The notes below the pieces were generated by a model. The model saw nothing but the letters and a program-made list of their open reading frames with translations. It was not told the DNA's origin and did not search any database. DNA of 64,000 nucleotides from Acheta domesticus (Eukaryota; Arthropoda; Insecta; Orthoptera; Gryllidae), in the NCBI GenBank assembly GCA_031308135.1, contig JAHLJT010000631.1, forward strand, positions 31,702,271 through 31,766,270, in the 5' to 3' direction. A program made the translations under genes and the position numbers. The number at the start of each line of letters is the position of its first letter. Positions within the stretch are counted from its first letter, which is position 1. Below, in pieces: positions 45,999 to 57,760 of the stretch.

Positions 45999-47387
45999 AA
46001 TTGTGCATGGGGTCCCGCAAGGTTCGATCTTAGGTCCTATTCTCTTTCTGTTATATGTAAACGATATGCCCTCGTCTATTAAAAATGGAAGAACGGTTCT
46101 GTTTGCTGATGACACGAATGTTCTTTGCAAAAAAGAAGCAGTAAATAGTACAATTTCAGAAGTTTCAAATTGGTTTAATAATAACAAATTAATTGTTAAC
46201 GAAAGAAAAACTGTTTCAATGCATTTTTGCATCTCAAATCGGAAATCGCATGTTCCATTGAAAATGAACAATATGCAATTAGCTGATGTTGAGGCAACAA
46301 AATTTTTAGGTCTTTCAATTCAGTCAAACCTCAAATGGAATGTACATATAACAGAATTAAACACTAAATTAAGTTCATTATGCTATGCATTCAGAATTCT
46401 TTCAAATTCTGTCAGCCTTCATGCAGCTCGTTGCGTTTATTTTGCAAATGTGCATTCCCGCCTGAGATATGGCATAATATTCTGGGGAAGCTCATCCTGT
46501 AGTATTCAGACCTTCAGATTGCAAAAGAAAATTATTCGAATAATGAAAAAATGCCTTCTACGTGATTCCTGCAAGCCTCTTTTCATTGAGCTGGGAATCT
46601 TACCATTGCCTTGTCTATTTATTTACGAATCTGTAATATTTGTCAAAAATGACCTACTTAACGGAGGGACCATATTTTCCTGCAATATTGATTTTTATAA
46701 TTACAACATACGCCGTAGAAATCACGTGCATCAAGTGTCAGTATCAACAGCTCCGTACAAGAATACAATACATTTACGTTACTTTTCAACGCATTGCCAG
46801 ATGACATAAAACAATTAAAGTCGATACACAAATTTAAGTTAAAAGTAAAATCTTTTCTGCTGCAAAACTGTTTCTATACAATTAGAGACGATACGGATCG
46901 TGAAAAAGAGAAATAATGTTTATTGTAACAAAACAAAGATATATAATGAATTAGTTTACGTTTGCATTGTATACATTTTAAAAAAATATTTAATACGCCT
47001 GTAACAAGTAATGTACTTCAGCTTCCGGGTCAATGACCCCCATCTCGATCAGGTTTTTGTCCAGTTTCCCTGATCCATTGAGCAAATGCTGAGATGGCCC
47101 CTTGTTTTGCTTCTGGACGTAAATGTAGCTTCACTGTGCGCACGTTTTGTTGAGCACTCCTTTTGCTTGTAGTTCATTTACAGTTGAAATTGATTTTCTA
47201 TAACTCGGGAACAAACATTTTTCAAATATCTTTATTCTCTAAAATAATTATTTTCTAAATTCATTTTTTGGTTGTTTTTTTTTTAAAATAAAATTCTGGC
47301 CCTCAAGAAAATGTGCGCAGATAAATTTCTTTCCCCACACGTCATATACAGTTTTTACTGTTTTTTGACAAATAAATATCTAAATTC
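45999..47387 (+). pseudogene. Non-LTR retrotransposon copy B (jockey/CR1-type), inserted in SINE-C
   Basis: Starts inside the RT domain at GVPQGSILGPILF (46005) and keeps one frame for 268 codons through FADDTNVL (catalytic box), KFLGLSIQSNLKWNVHI and LQKKIIRIMKK. Over the 247 residues shared with copy A only two differences are seen. Like copy A, it has lost one base near 46762, so the last residues differ from the longer frame kept in copy C (55450-56014). The 3' UTR runs from 46810 to a tail gacaaataaat at 47366. The N-terminal RT and any endonuclease are missing. Confidence 0.9.
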
Positions 47388-47580
47388 GCCTGGTGTTGAT
47401 CGGAGAAACTACGGAAAACTACCGATCAGAGCAGCCAGCCGCTAGAACTCTCTTCCGGGCAGCGACTGAATTCGACCTAGCTGACCAGCGAGTATCGAAA
47501 ATCCTGCCAACGCCGTGATTGGGACCTCCCGTTCAGAGGGACTGCAGTGACATCAGGTTGATGCACTGAGCCATCTCTCC
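47388..47580 (-). mobile_element. SINE-C copy 3, right part (head side)
   Basis: Resumes with ttcgcctggtgttgatcgg and the family block ggaaaactaccgatcagagc, ending tgatgcactgagccatctctc. Read on the minus strand the end gives TGGCTCAGTGCATCA, a good A-box match, marking the tRNA-derived head. Confidence 0.85.
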
Positions 47581-48010
47581 CGGTCCTTTGCGGCCCGTGC
47601 CGCGGCCGGTCTCCGCGCGCTGCGCCCCCGGCCAAGGCGGGGACGGTCAAAGCGCACGCCCTGCCCGCGGGGGCGAACCAATCGGCGGGAGTGCTCGCGA
47701 ACGCGCGCTTGTTGTGATGCGCGCGCGCGGAGGCCAAAGGGCAACGGCGCGCGCGCCGGCTGGGGGGCATCCGGCATTCGGCTTCCGCGCGATGGCAAAT
47801 CGCGGGCGCCGCTCCGATCCCTCCTGACCCACTTTCTCAAACGCCCCAAGCCGACGCGAGGACGGCGCTTTGTTTACCTACTTCGCCGCAGCCCCGTTTC
47901 TTTTTATCGCCTCGCCGTTCTTCTGCCGCGGGCGTCGAGGAGGAGACCCCGCAAACAAACGATTTTCTCCGATACGTTGCATCCCACTTGCATCTTCGGG
48001 GAAAAGCCTC
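47581..48010. other. GC-rich island 6 inside the giant intron
   Basis: About 430 bp of CpG-dense DNA directly after the SINE-C head. Frames of 60-98 codons exist in five phases, all Arg/Ala/Pro-rich. No known protein, splice-site pair or core promoter could be supported. Candidate regulatory island or lone exon of another transcript. Confidence 0.5.
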
Positions 48011-48529
48011 AGGGCTGGGGAGGACGTTCGTCCAGCTCCTGCTCCGAAAAATGCACACAATAGAATAATATCCACGTGTTTTCCTTGCATGCGTTGTTGC
48101 ATATCTTGCATGTGCGTGTTTTCATGTGTTTGTTGGTAATCTTGCGCATTATGAAGCTGCCACTAGAAATCAAAACCGCAGAGACGCAAGACCGAAGAAG
48201 ACATTAACGTACAAGTAACAAGAAAATCGAAAGTATTGAAAATTTCTACACCGTTGAAATGGATTGGGATTGCAGAGTAATCCACAATGTATTTCAAGTC
48301 AAATCTATTGTACGGCGCTCTTGAGGACGAGACAAATCCAAACACATGAAAATGCCACCCAATCCAAAGCGTAGACTGTAAAGTGACTATAGAAAGTAGA
48401 TTTTAAAAATCACAAAATGCCACCGAGCGCCCACCATAAAACTGGATTGTAAAGACACTTAGCTACCTGCAATCTAGCAATCACTGCAGCCTTTCAAAAT
48501 ACCACTACAAGTGCTACGTTCGCATATTC
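48011..48529. other. Anonymous intron sequence
   Basis: Nothing recognised. Confidence 0.45.
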
Positions 48530-49510
48530 TCTTGCATTATTTCTAACTTTTGCAATTTTCGAAAATTCAGTGTTCAACGAAAATGACACTGCGCTTTTTT
48601 AAAGATCTTTTTTGAAAAAAATTAAAGGAAAAATTGGATCCATTTTCGAGAAAATGTTAATGTCTTATAAATTGCATGAACTTAAAGCAGAAATTCCTTT
48701 TTCTAAAAAAATTGTACATTGTAATTTTAAAGAAGTGATTTTTTAGAACAGATTTAATTGAAGACAGAATCTCTATCTTCAATATCGTACTTCGGCAATA
48801 TTATTTGTTATTTTTTTGTCAATTTTCGAAAGAGCAGAGAGTACGGCGAAAATGGGACCAGCAACACCTTTTTTACCGTCCTTTGGCACATGTGAAGTGA
48901 CATTTTAAAGAAAAAACTTGGAATAGTTTTTGAGAAAATAATTTTAAAATAAATTGCATTTTAAAAATTGTCTATATTTTACGCAAAACCACTCAAAAAC
49001 TACTCACACTGTTAAATTGTACATGACTTTATTGAAAATGTTGAGGCTTCATGTAAAGTACCTCCACAAATTAAAATATTCGTTTCAAACTCCCAAGGCC
49101 TACAGTTCCTTCAAATCGATCGGACAATATCGTCTGAACGATTTAGGCGCAAACGTTGACTACAAACGGACGGACAGAGAGAAAGACGGTCAAAGCACAT
49201 TTTGCCATTAGTCGATTTTTGGGTGCGAAAGATCCACAAAACTTGGTTTCACACTGGACAACTTGTTAGAGGAAGTAATTCAATACATAGTATTACACGA
49301 TTTATCCACTTTTCGTTACCAGGCCCCGGCAAAAAGAGTTTTTCTGACGAAAATGGTCGGTTTTTCCGCAGCATTACAATACTTTCTCTATACTGCGTAA
49401 GCAGAACGCGAGAAAGTAACTCTCTCTTTCGTTACCAGGAATCAGAGTTTCTGTCGAAAATCGCCATTTCCGACGTACGATTACAATACTTTCTCTTCTT
49501 ACGAAGTAAG
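48530..49510 (+). repeat. Family F repeat, diverged copy 6
   Basis: F-type blocks: gcaattttcgaaaattcag (48553), ggatccattttcgagaaaatg (48635), aaagtacctccacaaatt (49055), cggacggacagagag (49168), and a 3' end with two partial versions of the terminal region (ccgcagcattacaatactttctc at 49364 and gacgtacgattacaatactttctc at 49471). Confidence 0.68.
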
Positions 49511-50079
49511 GCGATAAATTTAAATTGCTAGTCTACTCGGAAGTTATGACGGTTAAATTAACTGGCGTGCGACGTAGAATTATTTTCCTAGCAAATGTAT
49601 GCGGAGAAATGATCCAACTTTAAACGGTCTATACCATCCATGTGTTGAAAATAGTCCGTATTTTCTCAATAATCAAAATCAATTGATTAACAAGATTAAG
49701 CGAGGGAAGTCACAAAGACTTTAGCATTACCCCTTCGTCTAAATGAGTAAAAAGAGTACTTAATATGGTTCCGGAATTCAGGATGGTGGCTATCCCCAAC
49801 TAACTACTGCCCTTTGACTTCCTTTCCTGTTTCACTTTTCTTAAGGCGAACACTTCGCAGTAAAGTTTCTTCACTTTCTCATTTTACATCCCCTTCACTC
49901 CTCAAATCAATGTTCTGATGTGCTTTACGAAAGGAATCACCTGAATTCATTTAGAATGCACGAATTTGATTATCAAAAAATAATATGTACTTAATTAGCA
50001 CAATTTGGAGACAAGATAGGGAAAGACAATGAAAAAGAATCTTTTAAGTTAGATGTGCACGCAAGAACAGACGATTTTC
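49511..50079. other. Anonymous AT-rich intron sequence
   Basis: Nothing recognised. Confidence 0.45.
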
Positions 50080-50790
50080 TCCAAAACTGATATTCCCCGA
50101 TCGATCTGAACGAACTCTAGGTCCTGCCACTTTTAAACAGATATTTCAATTTTTGGGGGTTCTTTACATAAAGCCTTTAAATTTTTTCTCAAAAATTACT
50201 CCAAATTTTTATATTAAACTTTGTTCTCGGAAAGCGTAAAGAAACTTTTAACGTAAAGAACTTTAAAAAAATTGCGTAAATAACTCTCAACAAAATCTCT
50301 AAATTTCCGAAAATTGCTTAGGGAAAGTTCAAATGTTTTTCGGCTTCTTCACAACTACAATATTCTTATACAAGTACTTATCGCGAAAATTTGCGTGAAA
50401 TATATTCTCAAAACTGGTTCCAAATTATCTTTAATTTGTTTCCTTGTATGTACCAAAACTGATGCTGGACCCATTTTCGGTAACACTGAATTTTTAAAAT
50501 TGCAAAAAAATATTGCAAGAGTACGAAGTTGATAATAGAGTTTTTTTCTTAAATAAAATCTGTTCTAAAAAATTAGACTTTTAAATAGGGTCATGTACAA
50601 TTTTTTGAAAAAAATGTAGTTTTTGCAAAGTTTCTGCTTGGAGTTAATGCAATTTACAAAAAAATTCTCAAAAATGGATCCAAATTTTTACTTTCGTTTT
50701 TTTACGGACAGAGCAAAGGAAGCTTAAAAATGGCGCAGGTGTCATTATCGTTGAACTTTTTGAGTATTCGAAAATTGCAACGTTATAAAT
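50080..50790 (-). repeat. Family F repeat, inverted partial copy
   Basis: Read on the minus strand it gives F blocks in order: aaaatggatccattt-like units (50680), gagaaaaaatttaaaggc and tttatgtaaagaaccccca (50155-50210), then a tcgatcgggg segment (50097). It lies opposite to the other F copies. Confidence 0.65.
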
Positions 50791-51470
50791 AATGCCAGAA
50801 AATGTAAGCTGTTGTACCACTAGTTAAGTAATTCAGCATGTCTTGTATTTTATTGTTTTCAATACTGAGCTAACAGACGTGTTAAACAACGGGTACTACA
50901 CAACGACAGACGAAATAATTCGGCATTCAACGAAAGACCACTGTAAGCTGATCAAATCGCGCACAATACACAAGAATCTCGCCCTGGAGCATTACCTCAA
51001 AGACGGAAACTCCCTTAAGGCCTCTGAATGCCGGTCTAGTGCTCAATCCGAACGGGGCTTACGATTGCACGCGAATTTCCCGGAAAACTGCGCGGCGATT
51101 TTGCGAAATGGTTACTGCCCTCAGGGACCTAAAATAAAGCAACACTCTCGACAAAGAGATTATGCAAGATTCAGAGAACAATGAAACTAAAGAAGGCTTT
51201 TCAGGAAAGAAGCTTAAGTTCCAAGAAGAAAAAGACGGTAAAAATGAAGAAGCAGAGAAAGAAATTTCCGGGTGGCTTTCAACCTACAGTATTCGACAGA
51301 AAAACTCGTTCCTTTATTAACTACATGACGCAAGTTTAAATATTGTACTTGACAGCAAGACTTTCCTCACTCCAGTTTTTGTTTTTCGACTACACATAGT
51401 ACTGTATTAGGTTCAAAATACAAGGTCTACAATCGGTTTTAAAGGTCTCTGAGATAAAAAAGTATTTTTT
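50791..51470. other. Anonymous sequence with an unrecognised 113-codon frame
   Basis: The plus-strand frame 50843-51184 (start MYFIVFNTELTDVLNNG) shows no recognised motif; the following DNA is purine-rich. No evidence for a gene. Confidence 0.35.
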
Positions 51471-52266
51471 ACTATGATGCCGGTATGGACGGATGGGAGT
51501 GTGTCTGTGTGTGGGTATGTGTATGTCACGCATAACTCAGGTAGAATACAAACTTTTGGGCTCTAACTTAGTAGGTACACACGCCAGACCTGTTAGAGCC
51601 AATTCGACGAATTTTAAAATTGTGCTGGTGGTGGGAGAAAACAAGAATTTTGAATAAAAAAACCTGCACAAATTTGTAAAAATTGACATTTCATCCTAAG
51701 TGCGAGAGCTTAGACAATGGGATAAAACGTCGTGCCCTGTCCCCAGTCCTCATCGCACACAACCTTTGGCCCACATCACTTACATAGAGACGTCCTCGAT
51801 CCTCAAGCTAACAAGAACTAAGCCCGTATGATTGATTGACCTGGGTGGAAGAGGAGAAGTAAATAAAAAGTGCTAAAACAGCAAATTTCTTCACTTTTGC
51901 CTACCCAACGCCAGAGGGCACAGTGGGATGGCCTGCGTTGGGGGGCGATATGCATACCTGCCCCGCGTGCCACTGAACCTTGCTAGGCCACTGATCGTGA
52001 ACGCTATAACATTACTGATATTCGTGATACCTTTGAAATATTAGTACCTATTTTGTAACATATTCTCGAAATCATTTCAATATCCAAATGCTGCGTAACA
52101 CAAGACGGGGAAAAAGTTCAGCGTGCCAGTGTCCCCTCGTTTTAATTTGCTAACGATTTTAAGCGATAATGCAATTACTCGGTGTAAATATCAGAAAGCG
52201 ATGTTTCAGAATAAAGAAAACAGCGTGTACAGGTTACATTTGACAAATAGTTTCTTTCCTAGCAAT
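51471..52266. other. Intron sequence with a weak repeat
   Basis: 51480-51610 resembles 17700-17820 (tatgga(c/t)gga(t/c)ggg… followed by gtcacg(c/t)at(a/g)act). The rest is unrecognised. Confidence 0.4.
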
Positions 52267-52489
52267 TACTAATTGCGTCGGCTCCATGGCCGAGATCGCT
52301 AAAGCAGTTGTGCCGCAGTGATCTCAGACCGATGGGTCGCGGGTTTCGAGTCCCGCCTCGGGCATGGTTATATGTGTTCGTCCTTTCATCTCTTATCACC
52401 ACCATATCTTTTCATCCTCATTCCATAACGTTAAATCCAACAGTGGTCGCACAGTTGATGCGACCTTATATAACAAAATACTAATTGCG
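52267..52489 (+). mobile_element. SINE-A copy 3 with 11-bp target site duplication
   Basis: Element 52278-52478: A box TGGCCGAGATCGC, B box region GGGTTTCGAGTCCC (one base longer than the consensus), body tatgtgttcgtcctttcatc, tail gatgcgaccttatataac. Flanked by exact TACTAATTGCG at 52267-52277 and 52479-52489. Confidence 0.88.
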
Positions 52490-55449
52490 CAATTAGTAAT
52501 TGAAGAGTTTTGCTCATAAACATGACGAATTACGACCCTACCCCCGTGAACCTACAGTACACGCCGCCTGGTAAGGTGTCAGCAAAATAACGTACTCAAT
52601 TGAACATTAACAATTTTCGAAGCAAAGTTACGTATGAAACAAATGGAGGGGGGTACGCTCACAGCGCGTAAGTCAGAATTATCATTTACACTAGTTTATG
52701 TAGTTTTTAAAAATATTTCAGTTTTTTATATATAAATTCTCAAGAAGTAATGTCTCTCTCTGCCACTAACACCAAAATAAAGTGGCAAGTGGAAGCACGC
52801 ATGGCGCTGTTTTATGATACAATGAATGTCAGTCCCAACATATATTTTCTGTTTTTTTATGCGCCCACGATTTCACCAAGTTAAAAACACGTTTAGATTC
52901 TCTAGTTCAAACTCAAAACCAAGCGGCTATTACCTCTAGTTTAATGTGAATCGGTTATCTAAGAATGTGTTCTCTGGGCAGAAATGTCACCAAACTTCAA
53001 CACTGGCAAATATGAATGCAACATTACCCAGAAGAATTTCAGATCCACAGATCTCGATCGCAGTTTCTCAAAATCTCCATAACCTGAATAACATAATATA
53101 CCACACAGATTAATCAGTAATACAAACTGGAATTCCATAAAGTCTGTAGAAATACGTCATCATCATTAAATGCAAGGATTAGACTTCTTCAATCTGTTCC
53201 GGCTCCTAGTAGTTTTTACTTCAATGTGTTTACGTTTCAATTCAATATTGAATGTAATCGACAAAATACATCGTAAGAATTGAAAGAACACCTTTCGCTA
53301 CGCACATCTGTACTCCCTAGCGATTTACGGGAAAGCGCTTCGTAGTAGGTTCGTTCCTCGAATTACGCAGTACTAGCAGAAACTTTCACCCCAAAAGACA
53401 AAGGGCAAATTGAGAGAAGGTAATTAAAAGTGCCCATGATACATCATAGGTCCATACCCATCCCTCAGAATAATCCAGAAGGGAGTTCACACCAAAAGCA
53501 GCATCCGAAACCCATCCAGATACAATTCTCGAATCAGGAGTCAAATAGGCACCGTCACTCGCGCACCAGCGCGAACTTAAGGAAATAAGGACGGAAGGCG
53601 AAATGATAGGAGGAAATCTTGACATAAAAAGGAGCGATGTTTCGAGTTGCCGTAGTGAGGCCCGGAGACATTACATTGAGACATGCAACATCGGATAGAC
53701 AGACATAAAATTGCATCGAGGCGAGTGCAACTTCGGCAGATGTTTTGGCCACTGCGAGTGCTCTTACACAGGAAAATTGACCAACGGTTGGCTCTCCTCA
53801 CCGTGTTTAGTATTTCGTCGACATTTTCACACTTACAAAATTCCACGCACCCAGCAGCCTGACCGTGTGCGTGGCGCATCCCAAAACGGAAGAGTCGAGA
53901 GGAGACGTGTGAGGGATCGTGCCGATCAGCCATCGCCGCTTCACGCTCTCCGGCCTGTGGGCTTGTGAATGAACGACGGGAGCCGCAACCCAGCGAGAAC
54001 CTGGTCTCAAGCCGTGGTGATAAGAAAGCCGGCAAGTCACTGAAAGTCAGTCGCCACCTTGACAACCACGCCAGACGCACCTGGCGTCCAATCGATTATC
54101 CGACGTCTATTTGGCTATCTGACACCCGACGTGTACTTTACCACTCACCAAAAGACAAGAGGTCAGAACATTCTGGCGATACATCACGTACATTTGCAGT
54201 GGGAAACTGTTTCAAATATCCTATTTAACAGCGAATATTCGCTGATATTTTGGGCCTAGATTTTCCCTGGAAAAAAGAACTACAGTCAGTGCCAATTGGA
54301 ACTTTCAAATACTTTGTGTTAAATTTCATTACACATCGAGTTGGGGGCATGAAATTTCTGCGGTCACCCTGATTTGAATTATGATTATGAATTATTGCGG
54401 CTTGTATTTGCAATTATTAACCGCTTTCTTTAGAGAGAGAAGCTGAATTAAGACGAATGAGTTTATGAATTTCATAAATGAGTTTTACGGCTCTCCAGAG
54501 GACCTCAGGAGCAATTTAAAAATAGAATTACCAACACGCTCCACAAAACTGGGTACGTTTCTGGTTCCGCAGGCTTTGAATTAGTGTCATTTTCAATTGT
54601 GATTTCAAAAGGCTATATAAAAGAACAGGCGCCCCACGCCGTCCAATAAAGCGTCATTCACATGCAAGCTAAATAAATCCGCGTTGAACTATGCGACGCT
54701 GAATCTGTAGAACCTACGCATACCACAGATGATGGGCTATTATTCCTCATGCACAATGCTCAATAAAAACAAGCCGAATCTATTTTTCAGAACAACGGGC
54801 ATGAACCATTTACTAGCTCCATAATGATGTATTTGGGGAATTTGCCTCATTAAAAATGCGCTGTAATTTTCGTGCTAAATATACGTGTAAAACGTTTCCA
54901 TTGCGTGGTGCGTGCCTCTCATTTGCGTTGCACTCAACTTGAATAAGCAATGTGACGGCAGGGTGCTCTTCATCCAGTATGTTGCGGCCTAATTACATTT
55001 CAACATTACCGGCTCCTCTTTGATACCGCATTGATTACGATCGCCGGCCCATTTCATTGTAGTCAACGATACTCACTGACATTCACCGGAGCGACGCTCA
55101 CTGACACGCTCCACAGTTGTACGCTCGATGAATGCACCTCCAAGGCAAGAACATGCCATTGCATATCATATAAGACATGGGGTGTCCACCTTGGAAGGCC
55201 TCAAGGGCCACAACTAATACCTTAATACGGTTGCCGGTAATACTTTCATTACTTGGGCAATCCACACCTCACTTTCCTGTATTACTGAGCTCGGCACGTT
55301 GCCTGGCTGCTCTGAAACGGGTGGGGTGGAGGAATGGAACAATGCGTGATAACACGCCGTATCATACACAACGCAGTGAAACACATTGGGATTATTTTCA
55401 ATTTCTGAATTTACTACCAAAAATTCCTTACATCTAAATTTAACCCACC
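52490..55449. other. Anonymous intron sequence
   Basis: About 3 kb. Overlapping frames at 53577-54080 (minus, 167 codons) and 53711-54228 (plus) are in different phases and unrecognised. No repeat shared with the window was noticed. Confidence 0.4.
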
Positions 55450-56067
55450 CAGAATTAAACACTAAATTAAGTTCATTATGCTACGCATTCAGAATTCTTT
55501 CAAATTCTGTCAGCCTTCATGCAGCTCGTTGCGTTTATTTTGCAAATGTACATTCCCGCCTGAGATATGGCATAATTTTCTGGGGAAGCTCATCCTGTAG
55601 TATTCAGACCTTCAGATTGCAAAAGAAAATTATTCGAATAATGAAAAAATGCCTTTCATGTGATCCCTGCAAGCCTCTTTTCATTGAGCTGGGAATCTTA
55701 CCATTGCCTTGTCTATTTATTTGCGAATCTGTAATATTGATAAAAAATGACCAACTTAACGGAGGGAACATATTTTCATGCAATATTGATACTTATAATT
55801 ACAACACACGTCGTAGAAATCACGTGCATCAAGTGTCAGTATCACCAGCTCAGTACAAGAAATCAACATACATTACGTTACTATACAACGCATTGTCGGA
55901 TGACATAAAACAATTAAAGTCGGTACACAAATTTAAGTTAAAAGTAAAATCTTTTCTGCTGCAAAACTGTTTCTATACAATTAGAGACTATACTGATCGT
56001 GAAAAAGAAAAATAATGTTTATTGTAACAAAACAAAGATATGTAATGAGTTAGTTTACGTTTGCATT
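55450..56067 (+). pseudogene. Non-LTR retrotransposon copy C, truncated at both ends
   Basis: Begins at the codons for ELNTKLSSLCYAFRILSNS, equivalent to position 46353 of copy B, and continues without interruption to the true end of the ORF (…KSFLLQNCFYTIRDYTDR then EKEK, stop at 56015). It keeps the frame lost in copies A and B near the end, and differs from them at several residues (CLSCDPCKPL, SVILIKNDQLNGG). The match stops at gtttgcatt (56067), so the 3' UTR and tail are absent. The catalytic FADD box is not included. Confidence 0.87.
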
Positions 56068-56250
56068 ACGTCAAACGTTGCGAAACAGAAAACGTATTAT
56101 TCCAGAGCTGTCTTGTAAAAGTGGAAATCAAATATTTTATTCGTAGTAGCCTACGTCAAACATTGCGAAATAGGGAAAGTATTATTCCACAATTGTGTTG
56201 TAAAAGTGAAAATCAAATATCTTATTCGTGGCGGTCAAACATTACCAATA
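56068..56250. repeat. Tandem repeat, 85-bp period, about two copies
   Basis: acgtcaaacgttgcgaaaca at 56068 and acgtcaaacattgcgaaata at 56153 start two similar units that continue through gtattattcca and aaatcaaatat(t/c)ttattcgt. A third start (ggtcaaacattac) lies at 56238. It begins exactly where copy C stops. Confidence 0.85.
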
Positions 56251-57204
56251 AAACGTCTAACGAATTTCACTTAACCGTGAATCGCACATTTTTTTGCGTT
56301 TGTCTTAACAGGCGGTACTGGTTTATTAAAGACAAAACTCGTGTGAATGCCCTCTATCTGTTGGCCATACACTGTTCATATAATGTGTAAAATAATGTGC
56401 ATATAAATAGGATTTCTGTGTTAATTACATCATTCTACTGGAATGGAGCATTATATAATCGCTACATGTTTTGGATTATTAATGCAATCATAACAAAATG
56501 TGTATGTACGTATGTAATCATACGTCACGTATAGGATCCTACAATTCATATACCATCGGAATGAGTAATCGCTAGAAAAGCTGCACAAGTGCGGTTTGTC
56601 TTTCGAAGAACTCGCTGGGAAGTGGAATGCAATGGTTCCCAGAAAAGGAACGAGGGAAGTGCCAAGCATTCTGCATATTTGAAGTAATCACATGAGAGCG
56701 GTAGTCATCCGTTTACAGCTGAAAAGAAGAATCGGAGACATTTCTACCCGAAATCCGTTAAGTTCGCAAAGTGCCGTTCAAATTCTGTTTCCGAACGATT
56801 TTCAACTGTGAAAAATCCACTGTGAGAAGGAGAGATCCTTGAAACGGAATACTTGAAGGCGCCGGCATTGCACACTTCACCAAGCATTCTTTACTGAATT
56901 GATGTAATCTGAGATGTTAGAACGATTAGTATCATTGTCTCGACGGATTAAAACAACTCTTCTTTTAGCTAGCCTTCACTGATCTTCACACTTTTCTACC
57001 GAGTTATATACTTCCCTATTCGATCGCTCCTCTCGGCCGTGGCTTTCTCTTTCCTTCATTGGACTCACCACGCCTTGGCATGCGAAAAACGCACTAACTT
57101 TCTACGTGTATTCATACCGAACGGCGCTTCCACAATGAAGCAGACTCTTCGTCTTCATAACTTGTTCCGTTATTCTCCATTTCGACCATGGAATATTCGC
57201 AGAG
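56251..57204. other. Anonymous intron sequence
   Basis: Nothing recognised. Confidence 0.45.
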
Positions 57205-57760
57205 TTCTCCTCGATTGATTATTTCGTGTTTCCGGGCACGTCAACTTCCCGATAAGGCCATTACTCCCGTACGTGTAGTGAATGTTTTCCCGGGGGGTGG
57301 CGGGAATCCTCCTCCGCTGGATAGTGTGATCTGCGTCTGGCGCCGACCCACAAGTCGGGTGGCGAGGTTTTCCCCCAACCAGGTATTTCTCACTAGCGGG
57401 GCATTGACCCAGCCGGGACAATCGCTAAGCTCCCGATACGAGTCGTTGCGTTGTGTAGTGCATGTAAGGGCGAGTGTATGTGCATGTAAGGGGTGAGGAT
57501 AAGGCAAAGAAGAGGAAGGGAAAATCGCGCGCGTTCATTGTCCCGTTTATTAGGGTACTGCTCCGGCATTCATCTGGTGTTGAACGGGTAAATCGCGGAA
57601 AACTACTCATTCTAGAGGCCGATCGCCAGAAATCCCCTCCAGACAGCCGCTGAATTCGACCTAGCTCTGAAGCTAAAATCCTGCTACAGTGGGGACTCGA
57701 AACCTAGGACCTCCCTCAGAGACCTCTGCAATGACGTCATTTGATACCCTGAGCCACGAA
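57205..57760 (-). mobile_element. SINE-C copy 4
   Basis: Tail with gattgattatt at 57213, family body through ggaaaactactcattctagagg, and a head at the right. On the minus strand the head reads TGGCTCAGGGTATC (A-box-like, about 57757) and GGTTTCGAGTCCCC (B box with one extra base, about 57700). Confidence 0.83.

Noticed and set aside
46003..46809. Host gene encoding a 268-residue protein
   Set aside because: It is the C-terminal part of a non-LTR reverse transcriptase, with a near-identical copy at 12697-13440.
47477..47850. Overlapping 97-98-codon frames in the GC island
   Set aside because: Arg/Ala/Pro-rich in several phases, as expected from composition. They also run across the SINE-C head.
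50843..51184. 113-codon frame as a host gene
   Set aside because: No recognised motif, no splice sites and no codon bias like the GC-rich THOC1 exons.
53577..54080. 167-codon minus-strand frame as an exon
   Set aside because: Overlaps open frames on the other strand in the same stretch, has no recognised domain and no convincing splice boundaries.
56068..56250. CRISPR-like array
   Set aside because: Only two long diverged tandem units without unique spacers, in a eukaryotic context.
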